From JBCBKU01 sp038521345 (GTDB lineage: Bacteria; Pseudomonadota; Alphaproteobacteria; Rhodobacterales; Rhodobacteraceae), in contig JBCBKU010000004.1 in NCBI GenBank assembly GCA_038521345.1, forward strand, positions 62,001 through 126,000: 64,000 nt of DNA, in the 5' to 3' direction. This document shows, piece after piece, positions 17,724-26,928 of this stretch. Every line of letters begins with the position of its first letter. Position 1 is the first letter of the stretch. The notes beneath the pieces were generated by a model. That model was not told the DNA's origin, made no database searches, and worked only from the letters and a program-made list of their open reading frames with translations. The translations under genes and the position numbers were made by a program.

Positions 17724-18668
17724 ATGGCCAGCATCTCCGACGCCGGGCTAGCGCCCGCAGGCCCTGCCCTCACGCCCATAGAGACGTTCGAGCGCGACTA
17801 CCAAGCCGCCCGCACGTCGGCGCGCCGCATATGGCTGATCGGAACCATCGTCTTCATTGCCGTTTTCCTGTTCACAACATGGTTTTCCGGCTTTTACGAG
17901 ATGCGGATGACGACCCTCGACGATGGCACGCGTGGCCTGCGCTGGGTGATCGCTGCCGGGTTCGAGAAACTCGACGACTTCATCGTGAAAATGCTGCCCA
18001 CCCTGCGATGGGAGACGTTTTGGGCGGATATGGGCGAGTGGTTCTGGGGCCTTGAAAAATGGCTCTGGCTGCTCGTGGAATCGATCCTGATCGCCTACAT
18101 GGCGACAATCTTCGGTATCTTCTTCGGCTTCTGCCTCAGCTTCCCTGCCTCGCGGAACCTCGCACCGAATTCGTTCGTCTTCCACATCTGCCGGCGCTTC
18201 CTCGAAGTTGCGCGAACCGTGCCGGATCTGGTTTGGGCGCTGATCTTCATCTTTATGTTCGGCCCCGGTCCCATGGCTGGTGTGCTCGCCGTCGGTCTCC
18301 ATGCCGCAGGCGCCCTCGGCAAGCTGTACTCCGAAGCTAACGAGAACATCTCAATGCGGCCCCTCGAAGGCGTGAAGGCCGCCGGCGGAAGCTGGTTCGA
18401 CCAGATCCGTTATGGCGCCGTGCCTCAGGTGATCCCGAACATCATCAGCTATTCGTTCCTTCGCTTCGAGATCAACGTGCGCTCGTCCTCGATCATCGGG
18501 TTCGTTGGCGCGGGTGGGATCGGTAAGGAATTCTACACCGCGCTGCAATTGCAGGAATACACGGACCTTTCGGCGATCTTCCTCATGTTCTTCGTGACGA
18601 TCTCGATCATCGACTGGGGTTCGGAACGCCTGCGCCACCGCATAATCGGCCTGGAGGAGCGGACATGA
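17724..18668 (+). CDS. phnE: Phosphonate ABC transporter permease PhnE (first)
   Basis: A 314-residue permease. An N-terminal cytoplasmic tail is followed by a membrane segment (IWLIGTIVFIAVFLFTTWFS), a periplasmic stretch (about residues 60-110), then the conserved permease core with FCLSFPASRNLAPN, EVARTVPDLVWALIFIFMFG, GPMAGVLAVGLHAAGALGKL and the terminal SSSIIGFVGAGGIGKEF. The GAGGIG motif is diagnostic of PhnE. It ends in ATGA overlap with the second phnE, so the two permeases are made together and probably form a heterodimer. Confidence 0.95.
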   Translation: MASISDAGLAPAGPALTPIETFERDYQAARTSARRIWLIGTIVFIAVFLFTTWFSGFYEMRMTTLDDGTRGLRWVIAAGFEKLDDFIVKMLPTLRWETFWADMGEWFWGLEKWLWLLVESILIAYMATIFGIFFGFCLSFPASRNLAPNSFVFHICRRFLEVARTVPDLVWALIFIFMFGPGPMAGVLAVGLHAAGALGKLYSEANENISMRPLEGVKAAGGSWFDQIRYGAVPQVIPNIISYSFLRFEINVRSSSIIGFVGAGGIGKEFYTALQLQEYTDLSAIFLMFFVTISIIDWGSERLRHRIIGLEERT

Positions 18669-19630
18669 CCATCACCGCCGCAGAAATCGAAGCCGCCAAG
18701 GCCCGTGTTCCTCACGCGTTCCGCGCACCGTCGCAGGTGATCCTGCGCCGCAGGATCGTTTATGGCGGTTTGATCGCCCTGTTCCTTTGGTGCGTGTTCG
18801 ACTTCGAATTCATACGTGTGGTGCTGTTCGATTATGACCGGCGCACCGACACCTGGTCCTTCGAGCCCTGGCAGACGTTCTACGAATACAACCGCCGGAC
18901 GAAGGAATGGACCTACAATCCGTGGTTGCCTATCGAACGCCTGTATGAAGGTCTCGACAAGGCCCGGAACTTCTTTGAATGGCCGCGGATCAATTACACG
19001 GCGCAGGAATGGCGCGACATTGGCATAGGGCTCGGCGAAACCCTGTCGATGGCGTTCCTCGGCACCGTCCTCGGCGCCGCCATCGCCTTTCCGCTGGGCT
19101 GGCTCGGGGCCAAGAACATCCTGCCCCTCGGCTGGATCCGCGTGCCCATGCGCCGAGGCTTCGACTTCATCCGCGCGTTCGAAACCCTGATCCTTGCGAT
19201 GATCTTCATCCGCGCCTTCGGTCTCGGACCGTTGGCCGGTATTCTCGCCATTACGATCTCAGAGATCGGGTCGTTCTCGAAACTCTTCGCGGAAGCGATC
19301 GAAAACACGTCGAAAAAGCCAGTCGAAGGCGTGATGGCGTCAGGCGGAAGCGCGTTGCAGCGCATCCGGTTCGGCATCAACCCGCAGGTCGCACCGGTGA
19401 TCATGTCGATCATCCTTTACAACTTCGAATCCAACACCCGCTCGGGCACGATCCTCGGGATCGTCGGCGCGGGCGGCATTGGCTTCATCCTGTCAGACCG
19501 GATCCGGGCCTATCGCTGGGACGAGGTATGGACGATCATCATCCTGATTATCATCATGGTCTACATCATCGACTGGATTTCCGGAAAACTGCGTGAACGG
19601 CTCATCGGAAAGTGGGAACCACCCACGTGA
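18665..19630 (+). CDS. phnE: Phosphonate ABC transporter permease PhnE (second)
   Basis: A 321-residue paralogue of the preceding permease with the same layout. The first membrane helix (GGLIALFLWCVFDF) is followed by a long periplasmic segment rich in Trp and Tyr (YNRRTKEWTYNPWLPIERL), then the core with FPLGWLGAKNILP, FETLILAMIFIRAFGLGP and SGTILGIVGAGGIGFIL. The start ATG overlaps the previous stop. The two PhnE proteins are diverged, so the duplication is old. Confidence 0.95.
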   Translation: MTITAAEIEAAKARVPHAFRAPSQVILRRRIVYGGLIALFLWCVFDFEFIRVVLFDYDRRTDTWSFEPWQTFYEYNRRTKEWTYNPWLPIERLYEGLDKARNFFEWPRINYTAQEWRDIGIGLGETLSMAFLGTVLGAAIAFPLGWLGAKNILPLGWIRVPMRRGFDFIRAFETLILAMIFIRAFGLGPLAGILAITISEIGSFSKLFAEAIENTSKKPVEGVMASGGSALQRIRFGINPQVAPVIMSIILYNFESNTRSGTILGIVGAGGIGFILSDRIRAYRWDEVWTIIILIIIMVYIIDWISGKLRERLIGKWEPPT

Positions 19631-20496
19631 CCACGACGCCGGCGCTGAAGCTTCTGGCGCTGTCGGATCTGCATGTCACCGCGCCGACCGCAGGCAGCTA
19701 TGGGCTCGACACCCATGCAAGGCTCGAGGCGGCGATGGAGCGGATCACGGGCGCTTACGGAGATTCTGACCTCTTGGTCCTGATCGGAGACGTGACCGAC
19801 CGGGGTGACCCGAAGAGCTATTTTGCACTGAAGGCTGCGTTGGATCGCCTGCCGATCCCTTACGCGGTGACGCTTGGCAACCACGACAACCGCGAAGCCT
19901 TCGCCACCGTGTTCGGCACCGACCATCTCGATCCGAACGGGTTCGCCCAGCGCGCCCTCGACGTGGAAGGTCACAGGGTCATCCTCCTCGACACCTTGGT
20001 CGAGGGGCCCGCCGCCAACGGCAACTGGGGGCACGGCCATGGCCATCTCTGCGACCTCCGACTCGGATGGCTTCGAGACCGGCTGGACGAGACCGACCTG
20101 CCCACGATCATCGCGTTTCATCATCCGGCCACTCCGCTTGGAATCCAGATGGACGCGATGAACCTCGACAATGGCGGCGCGTTCCGCGCGGCGCTGGGTG
20201 CACACCGTCCCCGCGCAATTCTGTCTGGGCATGTGCACATGACCACCACCACGATCTGGGACGGGCTGACCTTCCACACACTGGCCGGGGGGCACACCAG
20301 TTCAACCGAGGCCTACGGCGCGGACGGCCCAGACACGAAGGTCCGCCGCACAGGCCCTGCGACGATGGCGGTCGTTCTGTCGGACGAGATGCGCACCACC
20401 ATCCACCTTGACGCCTATGTCGACGCCCATAATCCCGTGCCGGACCGTGCAACTCCGGCCCAGCTTCTTCCTGTGCGTGCGGGAAATTCCAACTAA
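19627..20496 (+). CDS. Calcineurin-like metallophosphoesterase in the phosphonate operon
   Basis: A 289-residue class III cyclic-nucleotide-phosphodiesterase-like enzyme (CpdA/GpdQ family). The full metal-site set is visible: DLH near the N-terminus, GDVTDRGD, GNHDN, the HH of AFHHP, and GHVHM. Its place behind phnE suggests it hydrolyses a phosphodiester made during phosphonate breakdown, perhaps a cyclic ribose phosphate (the job of PhnP in E. coli) or a phosphonate ester; this is inference. I chose the GTG at 19627, which overlaps the phnE stop (GTGA), over an upstream in-frame GTG at 19612. No phnP-type metallo-beta-lactamase gene is present in the window. Confidence 0.85.
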   Translation: MTTTPALKLLALSDLHVTAPTAGSYGLDTHARLEAAMERITGAYGDSDLLVLIGDVTDRGDPKSYFALKAALDRLPIPYAVTLGNHDNREAFATVFGTDHLDPNGFAQRALDVEGHRVILLDTLVEGPAANGNWGHGHGHLCDLRLGWLRDRLDETDLPTIIAFHHPATPLGIQMDAMNLDNGGAFRAALGAHRPRAILSGHVHMTTTTIWDGLTFHTLAGGHTSSTEAYGADGPDTKVRRTGPATMAVVLSDEMRTTIHLDAYVDAHNPVPDRATPAQLLPVRAGNSN

Positions 20497-20510
20497 AGAG
20501 AAGGTAATCC

Positions 20511-21137
20511 ATGGTCGGTGCCGGTGCCAAAGCCCCTCTTTCCGAGGCCCCCAACATCCACCCAGATGCGAAGCTGGTCGATTGCACCCTTGGGCGCTGG
20601 ACAGATGTCGGGCGCGGCACGCAGATGAACGAAGTCGAGATGGGGGATTATTCCTACATCACGCGGGATTGCCACGTGGTCTGGTCCACGATCGGCAAGT
20701 TCTGCTCGATCGCCAACGCGACGCGGATCAATCCCGGCAACCATCCGACATGGCGGGTCTGCCAGCACCACTTCGTCTACCGGTCCGAAGCCTATGGGAT
20801 GGGGCCCGACGATGCCGAATTCTTCGACTGGCGGAAGGACAACTGGGTCACGATCGGCCATGACGTGTGGATCGGTCATGGCGTGACAGTGACCGCCGGC
20901 GTTACTATAGGCACGGGCGCAGTGATTGGCGCCGGCGCTGTCGTGACACGGGATGTCGCTCCCTACACCGTTGTGGGTGGCGTGCCAGCCCGGCCTATCA
21001 AGGAACGGTTCACTCGGGATCAGGCCGACGGTCTGATGGCCCTGGCCTGGTGGGACTGGAGCCACGAACAGCTCGCCGAGGCCCTGCCCGATATCCGGGC
21101 GCTCGACGTCGACACGTTCATAGCGAAATACGGCTGA
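20511..21137 (+). CDS. Hexapeptide-repeat acyltransferase of phosphonate loci
   Basis: A 208-residue left-handed beta-helix transferase (LbH_XAT type). Imperfect hexapeptide repeats run through NIHPDAKLVDCTLGRW and again through WIGHGVTVTAGVTIGTGAV up to GGVPARPIKERF. Relatives of this protein are commonly encoded in phosphonate operons and are thought to acylate an aminophosphonate or related amine, in the way PhnO does in E. coli; the substrate here is unproven. The ATG at 20511 has AGAGAAGG upstream. Its 3' end overlaps the convergent oxyR gene by 20 bp. It is the last gene of the plus-strand operon. Confidence 0.85.
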   Translation: MVGAGAKAPLSEAPNIHPDAKLVDCTLGRWTDVGRGTQMNEVEMGDYSYITRDCHVVWSTIGKFCSIANATRINPGNHPTWRVCQHHFVYRSEAYGMGPDDAEFFDWRKDNWVTIGHDVWIGHGVTVTAGVTIGTGAVIGAGAVVTRDVAPYTVVGGVPARPIKERFTRDQADGLMALAWWDWSHEQLAEALPDIRALDVDTFIAKYG

Positions 21138-22044
21138 CCGCACCGCCCGCGCGCACGCCCACGCCGATGCCGCGGACCAGCCCGGCCATGCCCCGGAGCT
21201 GCGCCGCCAACGGCGAGGTTTGACGCCAAACCATGCCGATCCGGCGCCGCGGACGAGGGGGCGGCAACCGGACCACCGAAACCGACGCCGACCCGGTTTC
21301 TACCGCGACTGCCATTTCCGGGATCAGCGTCACTCCGATCCCTGCGCCCACCATCTGCACGAGGGTTGCCAGTGAACTGCCCTCCATCAGGTCCCGGGGC
21401 GGTGTCGATGCAAGGTTGCAAAAGCTGAGCGCCTGATCGCGAAAGCAATGTCCCTCTTCCAAAAGCAAGAGCCGCATCTCGCGCAGATGTTCGGGCCGGG
21501 GCACCGGCGCTCCTGCATCCGCCTCGGGGCGAACCAGAACAAATTCCTCTTCGAAAAGCGGCTCTTCCACCAGTGCCGGCTCGTTTACCGGCAAGGCAAG
21601 GATCGCCATATCAAGCCGCCCAGCGCTCAGATCCTCCAAAAGCGTCTGTGTCACCGTTTCGCGTGGCCGGAGGTCGAGATCGGGAAACTCGGTTGCGAGC
21701 TCCGACAGAAGTGCAGGCAGGACATAGGGCGCCACTGTTGGGATCACGCCGATCCGAAGCCGCCCGGCCAATGGCCCCTGCGATGTTCGTGCCAGGTCCT
21801 CGATCTCCGTCGCCGCCCGCAGAATATCGCGCGCACGCTCGGCCAAAACCTCTCCAAGCGACGTCAGCCGGATCTGCCGGGCCCCGCGTTCGATGAGCGG
21901 CGCGCCGAGTATCGCCTCGAGTTCTTTCATCTGAACGGAGAGCGCCGGCTGCGAGATGGAACAGGCTTCGGCAGCGCGCCCGAAATGCCCGTGCCGGGAC
22001 AGCGCCTCGAAGTACCGGAAGTGTTTCATCGTCAGCTTTGTCAT
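21118..22044 (-). CDS. oxyR: Hydrogen peroxide-sensing LysR regulator OxyR
   Basis: A 308-residue LysR-family activator. The N-terminal helix-turn-helix is clear (HFGRAAEACSISQPALSVQMKELE). The redox pair matches OxyR: EGHCFRDQALSFC, with eight residues between the cysteines as in E. coli Cys199 and Cys208. The RPRETVTQTLLEDLSAGRLDMAIL segment is also typical. It diverges from katG, its expected target, across 140 bp. A basic, glycine-rich C-terminal tail goes beyond the usual end. Confidence 0.96.
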   Translation of the reverse strand: MTKLTMKHFRYFEALSRHGHFGRAAEACSISQPALSVQMKELEAILGAPLIERGARQIRLTSLGEVLAERARDILRAATEIEDLARTSQGPLAGRLRIGVIPTVAPYVLPALLSELATEFPDLDLRPRETVTQTLLEDLSAGRLDMAILALPVNEPALVEEPLFEEEFVLVRPEADAGAPVPRPEHLREMRLLLLEEGHCFRDQALSFCNLASTPPRDLMEGSSLATLVQMVGAGIGVTLIPEMAVAVETGSASVSVVRLPPPRPRRRIGMVWRQTSPLAAQLRGMAGLVRGIGVGVRAGGAVSRISL

Positions 22045-22184
22045 AATTCACGCCTATGGGGATCATCAGAAATTCGCAATTATAATAATTCCACAGAAGG
22101 GGTAGAAGCATACCATCACCCAGGGCGGATTCGGTGTTTTTGGACGTCGCGCCGCCCCGCACCCACAGGCAAGGGAGACCCTCC

Positions 22185-24356
22185 ATGGACGGAACCGACA
22201 GCTCGAACCGCGGCAAATGCCCGGTGATGCACGGGGCAATCACCATCAAGAACGCCGAAGTCGCGGATTGGTGGCCGAAGACGCTGAACCTCGACATCCT
22301 GCATCAGCACGACACCAAGCCGAACCCGATGGGCGAAGCGTTCGACTATAAGAAAGAGCTGGAAAAGCTGGACGTCGATGCGCTGAAGGCCGACCTGACG
22401 GCGCTGATGACCGACAGTCAGGACTGGTGGCCGGCCGACTGGGGGCACTATGGCGGTCTCATGATCCGGATGGCATGGCATGCAGCGGGAACCTACCGGA
22501 CCTCTGACGGGCGCGGCGGCGGCAACACCGGCAATCTGCGGTTTGCCCCCCTGAACTCCTGGCCCGACAACACGAACCTCGACAAGGCCCGGCGCCTTCT
22601 CTGGCCGATCAAGAAGAAGTATGGAAACCAGGTCTCTTGGGCCGACCTCATTCTTCTGGCGGGCAATGTTGCCTACGAGAGCATGGGGCTCAAGACCTTC
22701 GGCTTCTCCTTCGGGCGCGAGGACATCTGGCATCCGGAAAAGGATGTCTACTGGGGGCATGAGCGCGAATGGCTCGCCCCATCCGACACGCGTTATGAAG
22801 ACGTGGCAACGCCGTCGACCATGGAGAACCCGTTGGCCGCCGTTCAAATGGGTCTCATCTACGTGAACCCCGAAGGTGTGAACGGCCAACCGGACCCGAT
22901 GAAGACTGCCCAGCAGGTCCGCGAGACTTTCGCCCGGATGGCGATGAACGACGAAGAAACCGCCGCGCTCGCCGCGGGCGGTCACACGGTCGGGAAGGCG
23001 CACGGCAATGGCGACGCGAGCCGGCTCGGTGCAGAGCCGGAAGGCACCGACGTGGACTCTCAGGGGCTTGGCTGGATGAACCCCGCCGAACAGGGCGTGG
23101 GCCGTCACGCCATCACGAGTGGGATTGAAGGAGCCTGGACCGATAAGCCGACCACTTGGGACGGCGGCTATTTCAAGCTTCTGCTCGGCTATGAATGGGA
23201 GCTGGTGAAAAGCCCCGCGGGTGCATGGCAATACGCGCCGATCGACATTCGCGAAGAGGACATGCCGCCCGATGTCGAGGATCCCTCGATCAAGCGTATG
23301 CCGATGATGACAGACGCCGACATGGCGATGAAGGTGGATCCGGTCTATCGCGAGATCTGCGAACGCTTCATGGCCGACCATGACTACTTCTCAGACACGT
23401 TTGCCCGCGCGTGGTTCAAGCTGACACACCGCGATATGGGCCCGAAGATCCGTTATTGGGGCCCCGAGGTTCCGTCCGAAGACCTGATCTGGCAAGACCC
23501 GATCCCCGCGGGTGCCAAAGACTACGACGTTGCCGCGCTGAAAGCCAAGATCGCCGAAAGCGGACTGTCGATCAGTGACATGGTCGCCACCGCCTGGGAC
23601 AGCGCTCGCACATACCGGTCGTCCGATCATCGGGGCGGCGCGAATGGCGCACGTATCCGACTTGCACCGCAAAAGGACTGGGCCGGAAACGAGCCCGAGC
23701 GGCTGGCCCGTGTTCTGTCGGTTCTTGAACCGCTGGCCGCCGAGGCCGGCGCTTCGGTGGCCGACACCATCGTCCTGGCGGGTACCGTGAGCGTCGAGAT
23801 GGCCGCGAAGGCGGCGGGCCACGATATCGATGTGCCCTTCACGCCTGGCCGAGGCGATGCCACTGACGAGATGACCGATGCGGCATCCTTCGACGTGCTC
23901 GAGCCCTTCGCGGACGGTTTCCGGAACTGGATGAAGGCGGATTATGGCGACAGTGCCGAAGAACTGATGCTCGACCGCGCCCAGCTTCTCGGCCTGACGG
24001 CACCTGAGATGACGGTCCTCGTGGGCGGCATGCGGGTTCTTGGCACGAACCACGGTGGCACGGCACACGGCGTCTTCACCGACCGGGTGGGCACGTTGTC
24101 GGCGGACTTCTTCGTCACGCTGACCGATATGGGGTTGTCGTGGCACCCCGCCGATGACGGATCCTACGAGATCCGGGATCGCAGGTCCGGGGCGGTCAAG
24201 TACACGGCGACCCGGGCCGATCTTGTCTTCGGATCGAACTCGATCCTGCGCGCCTACGCCGAGGTTTATGCCCAGGATGACAGCGCGCCCAAGTTTGTGG
24301 CCGATTTTGTCGCGGCCTGGACCAAGGTGATGAATGCCGACCGTTTCGACGCCTGA
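22185..24356 (+). CDS. katG: Catalase-peroxidase KatG
   Basis: A 723-residue bifunctional haem catalase-peroxidase that removes hydrogen peroxide. The distal site RMAWHAAGTYR holds the Arg, Trp and His; Tyr of GLIYVNPEG and Met of GGMRVLGTN complete the Met-Tyr-Trp crosslink; the proximal His is in AAGGHTVGKAHGN. The C-terminal half repeats the fold without haem (SDMVATAWDSARTYRSSDHRGG), as in all KatG. I chose the ATG at 22185 (AAGGGAG upstream) over a longer reading that adds 17 residues. The upstream 140 bp contains an AT-rich TTATAATAATT stretch, a likely promoter. Confidence 0.97.
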   Translation: MDGTDSSNRGKCPVMHGAITIKNAEVADWWPKTLNLDILHQHDTKPNPMGEAFDYKKELEKLDVDALKADLTALMTDSQDWWPADWGHYGGLMIRMAWHAAGTYRTSDGRGGGNTGNLRFAPLNSWPDNTNLDKARRLLWPIKKKYGNQVSWADLILLAGNVAYESMGLKTFGFSFGREDIWHPEKDVYWGHEREWLAPSDTRYEDVATPSTMENPLAAVQMGLIYVNPEGVNGQPDPMKTAQQVRETFARMAMNDEETAALAAGGHTVGKAHGNGDASRLGAEPEGTDVDSQGLGWMNPAEQGVGRHAITSGIEGAWTDKPTTWDGGYFKLLLGYEWELVKSPAGAWQYAPIDIREEDMPPDVEDPSIKRMPMMTDADMAMKVDPVYREICERFMADHDYFSDTFARAWFKLTHRDMGPKIRYWGPEVPSEDLIWQDPIPAGAKDYDVAALKAKIAESGLSISDMVATAWDSARTYRSSDHRGGANGARIRLAPQKDWAGNEPERLARVLSVLEPLAAEAGASVADTIVLAGTVSVEMAAKAAGHDIDVPFTPGRGDATDEMTDAASFDVLEPFADGFRNWMKADYGDSAEELMLDRAQLLGLTAPEMTVLVGGMRVLGTNHGGTAHGVFTDRVGTLSADFFVTLTDMGLSWHPADDGSYEIRDRRSGAVKYTATRADLVFGSNSILRAYAEVYAQDDSAPKFVADFVAAWTKVMNADRFDA

Positions 24357-24376
24357 TCGACGTCAATGAAACCACA

Positions 24377-24403
24377 AGCCCCCGCGCCACCGGCGTGGGG
24401 GCT
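24377..24403 (+). terminator. Terminator after katG
   Basis: A 12-bp stem with one wobble pair: AGCCCCCGCGCC (24377-24388), a three-base loop, and GGCGTGGGGGCT (24392-24403), followed by TTCTATT. It lies 20 bp after the katG stop and ahead of the convergent UbiB-like gene, so it probably ends transcription in both directions. Confidence 0.8.
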
Positions 24404-24444
24404 TTCTATTGCTTTACAGGATCTTGTAGGGCGTTCTTCGTGTC

Positions 24445-25824
24445 TTAGGCCGCCGCGTCTGCGGAGTCAGGTAGCCAGCGCTCCAGAATCGCACGCAGGG
24501 GAACAGAAGCGTCAAGACGGCTGGCCAGAAGAAACAGACCAGCAAACTTGCGTTGCAGATAGAGGGCGTCCATCGGCACCGGCGGCGGAACATAGCCTTC
24601 AGAGGCCAAGCGCAGGCTTTCATCCTGCATCCGTCGCGACAGCGTCTTGTCCGAGAAGTCGTAGCGCTCAGAAGAACGGACGGCGTCGAATGCCCATTCG
24701 ACCATGGTCATGATCCGCGCCCGGTGATCCGGATCAGCACCCTCAGGGAAAAGCCCAAAGTCCCCAACCGCCGAGGCCAAAGCTTCGACGTCCCCATTCA
24801 GGCCAGCCCTGAAGAGCCGACCATAGAGATTCACAATCCCGGCCGAAAGCGTCCGGGTGGCGCCAAAGTCCAGCAGGATGATGCGGCCCGTTTCCGCGTT
24901 GTAGCGGTAGTTCGCGAAGTTTGGATCGCTCTGGATCTCGCCCCAGACAAAGAGCTCGCGAAACAGCAGATCGATCAGATCCTCGGCGATCCCTTCTCGC
25001 AGCGCGCGGTCCTGCGACCGCACTGCCTCGATGGGCGCCCCGGCAACAAACGACATGGTAAGAACGCTCTCGCTGCTCCAGTCCGGATGATATTCGGGCA
25101 CTTCGAAGCGTGGCATGTCGCCAAGGCGGCGCCGGAATGCCGCAAGACATCGGCCTTCGCGCAGATAATCGGTTTCTTCCCGCAGCTGACGGCGCGCCTC
25201 GTCCAGATAAGGGGCAATATCGAACCCCTTTGGCAAAAGCCCGGACAAGCGGACAAGGGCCCCAACATTCGACACGTCGCTGTCAACGCTGCGCGCGATG
25301 CCCGGATACTGGACCTTGACCGCCACGGTTCGCCCGTCACGAAGGACAGCGCGGTGCACCTGACCGATGGACGCCGCCGCGATGGGCCGGACGTCAAACG
25401 TCTTGAAGTTCTTCAACCAGTCCGATCCCCAGCTGGCGCTCAGCACCTGCTTGAGCTGCCGTGGCGGCATGAAATGCGCATCATCACGCAGGCGGGCAAG
25501 AATATCGGACAGTTCCGGTGGCAGCAGCTCGCCCGAATCCATGGACAAAAGCTGGCCCACCTTCATCGCCGCACCACGCATCTGCGCCAATTCGTCGGTA
25601 AAGCGGCGGATATTGCCGGGCGTGACCAGGAGATCGCGCAATTTCGGCCGCGCCCCTCTGCCCAGATCCCGTGCCGCGCCAAGCGCCACGTTCCCGGCAA
25701 TTCCCGTCGCAACTGAGCCCACGCGGACCATCCGCGATGCGCGGCTTGCCGGCACGCTGACCGCGCGCGCTGACGAGCGTGTCGCGTCGCTCATCTCCGG
25801 CCCGCCCGGTCTACCGATCGCCAT
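24445..25824 (-). CDS. UbiB/ABC1 (AarF) family atypical kinase
   Basis: A protein of about 459 residues of the ABC1/ADCK/UbiB family, linked to ubiquinone biosynthesis or lipid handling. Family signatures are clear: the KxGQ motif in MRGAAMKVGQLLSMD, the Ala-rich loop PIAAASIGQVHRA, VAVKVQYPGI with the catalytic Lys, QSDPNFANYRY and the LLDFGATR DFG motif. The start is uncertain: ATG at 25824 or ATG at 25794, since neither has a strong ribosome site, and a reading to 25887 adds nothing family-like. The gene is convergent with katG. Confidence 0.88.
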   Translation of the reverse strand: MAIGRPGGPEMSDATRSSARAVSVPASRASRMVRVGSVATGIAGNVALGAARDLGRGARPKLRDLLVTPGNIRRFTDELAQMRGAAMKVGQLLSMDSGELLPPELSDILARLRDDAHFMPPRQLKQVLSASWGSDWLKNFKTFDVRPIAAASIGQVHRAVLRDGRTVAVKVQYPGIARSVDSDVSNVGALVRLSGLLPKGFDIAPYLDEARRQLREETDYLREGRCLAAFRRRLGDMPRFEVPEYHPDWSSESVLTMSFVAGAPIEAVRSQDRALREGIAEDLIDLLFRELFVWGEIQSDPNFANYRYNAETGRIILLDFGATRTLSAGIVNLYGRLFRAGLNGDVEALASAVGDFGLFPEGADPDHRARIMTMVEWAFDAVRSSERYDFSDKTLSRRMQDESLRLASEGYVPPPVPMDALYLQRKFAGLFLLASRLDASVPLRAILERWLPDSADAAA

Positions 25825-25916
25825 TGTTCGTCCATTGAGAACTCCGCCTGTTTCGCGAAGAACGTAGCGCCCAGAAGGCGAGGTCAAACGCCGCTTCGAC
25901 GCGGCATCGGGCCGCG

Positions 25917-26870
25917 TCAGGCGGCCGAGCGGCCGGTGCCCACCTCATAGCCTTCCTCTTCGGGCTCTTCGTCGATCAGCACCTCCGGAAAGCCCGGCGC
26001 CCGCACGGAAAGGCCCGCGCCTTCTTCCAGCCGTTCGATGATCCGGTCGGACTGCGCACGCGCGCCAAATCGGCGCTGCCCGTCGGAAATGATGTCGATC
26101 AGAAGCGGCGACATCTCGAGCGGAACGGCATGGGCATCGGCAAGCTTCTGAAAAAGCCCGATGTCCTTTTGCACGAGGTCCATGGTGAAGTTTACATCGC
26201 GCGATCCGGAAAGAATAAGCTGGCTTTCCGTCTCGTGGACGAACGAATTGCCGGAGCTGATCCGGATGGCCTCATAGGTTGTGGCCAGATCAAGCCCCGC
26301 GGCCTTCATCGTCGCCAGCGCCTCGCACAATGAAACGAGATTCACGGTCGCCAAATAATTCGTCATGACTTTGAGCTTCGAGGCCGACCCAATCGGACCC
26401 GTGTGCAGGATACGGCGGCCCAGATGCTTCAACAGTGGCATGACATGCTCGACGGCGTCGCGCGCTCCTCCTGCAAAGATCGATATGTTGCCCGTATCCG
26501 CACGGTGGCAGCCGCCCGAGACCGGGCATTCGACCGCGCGGCCGCCCCGGGCCACAACGTCCCCTGCCTGGCGCTGGACCTCGTCCGCGTCGGTCGTCGA
26601 CATTTCGATCCAGGTCTTTCCAGGTCCGATCTCGGGCAGCATTTCGCTCAGGACCGCGTCCGAAGCCGCCGGCGACGGCAGGCACGTGATCACAACATCC
26701 GCCATGCGCATCATTTCTGCCGGCCCGTCGGCCACTGCCGCTCCGCGATCAGCGAATGCGGCCGTCAGGTTTGGATCGAGATCATGAACGACAAGATCCA
26801 TATCATTCCGGAGCAAACTGCCCGCCAATTTGCCGCCGACATTGCCAAGCCCGATAAACCCGACTTTCAT
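25917..26870 (-). CDS. Beta-hydroxyacid dehydrogenase (3-hydroxyisobutyrate dehydrogenase family)
   Basis: A 317-residue NAD(P)-dependent dehydrogenase. The dinucleotide-binding motif is at the start (KVGFIGLGNVGGKLAGSLL), the substrate-binding loop is VECPVSGGCHRADTGNISIFAGG, and the catalytic Lys is in GSASKLKVMTNYL. The C-terminus has an unusual acidic tail (IDEEPEEEGYEVG). I chose the ATG at 26870, right before the Rossmann motif and after a GGGGG stretch; the reading frame is open 195 bp further upstream without family resemblance. It lies 58 bp after the dioxygenase gene on the same strand, so the two probably form one unit. The substrate cannot be told from the sequence. Confidence 0.88.
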   Translation of the reverse strand: MKVGFIGLGNVGGKLAGSLLRNDMDLVVHDLDPNLTAAFADRGAAVADGPAEMMRMADVVITCLPSPAASDAVLSEMLPEIGPGKTWIEMSTTDADEVQRQAGDVVARGGRAVECPVSGGCHRADTGNISIFAGGARDAVEHVMPLLKHLGRRILHTGPIGSASKLKVMTNYLATVNLVSLCEALATMKAAGLDLATTYEAIRISSGNSFVHETESQLILSGSRDVNFTMDLVQKDIGLFQKLADAHAVPLEMSPLLIDIISDGQRRFGARAQSDRIIERLEEGAGLSVRAPGFPEVLIDEEPEEEGYEVGTGRSAA

Positions 26871-26928
26871 GGGACACCCCCTGCCTGTTCCGATCGCCTC
26901 TCGGACGAACGTTTGCACAGCACCGCGG

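Noticed and set aside
22045..22184. OxyR-binding ATAG-N7-CTAT tetrads upstream of katG
   Set aside because: The exact four-part pattern could not be matched; only a general AT-rich promoter region is visible.
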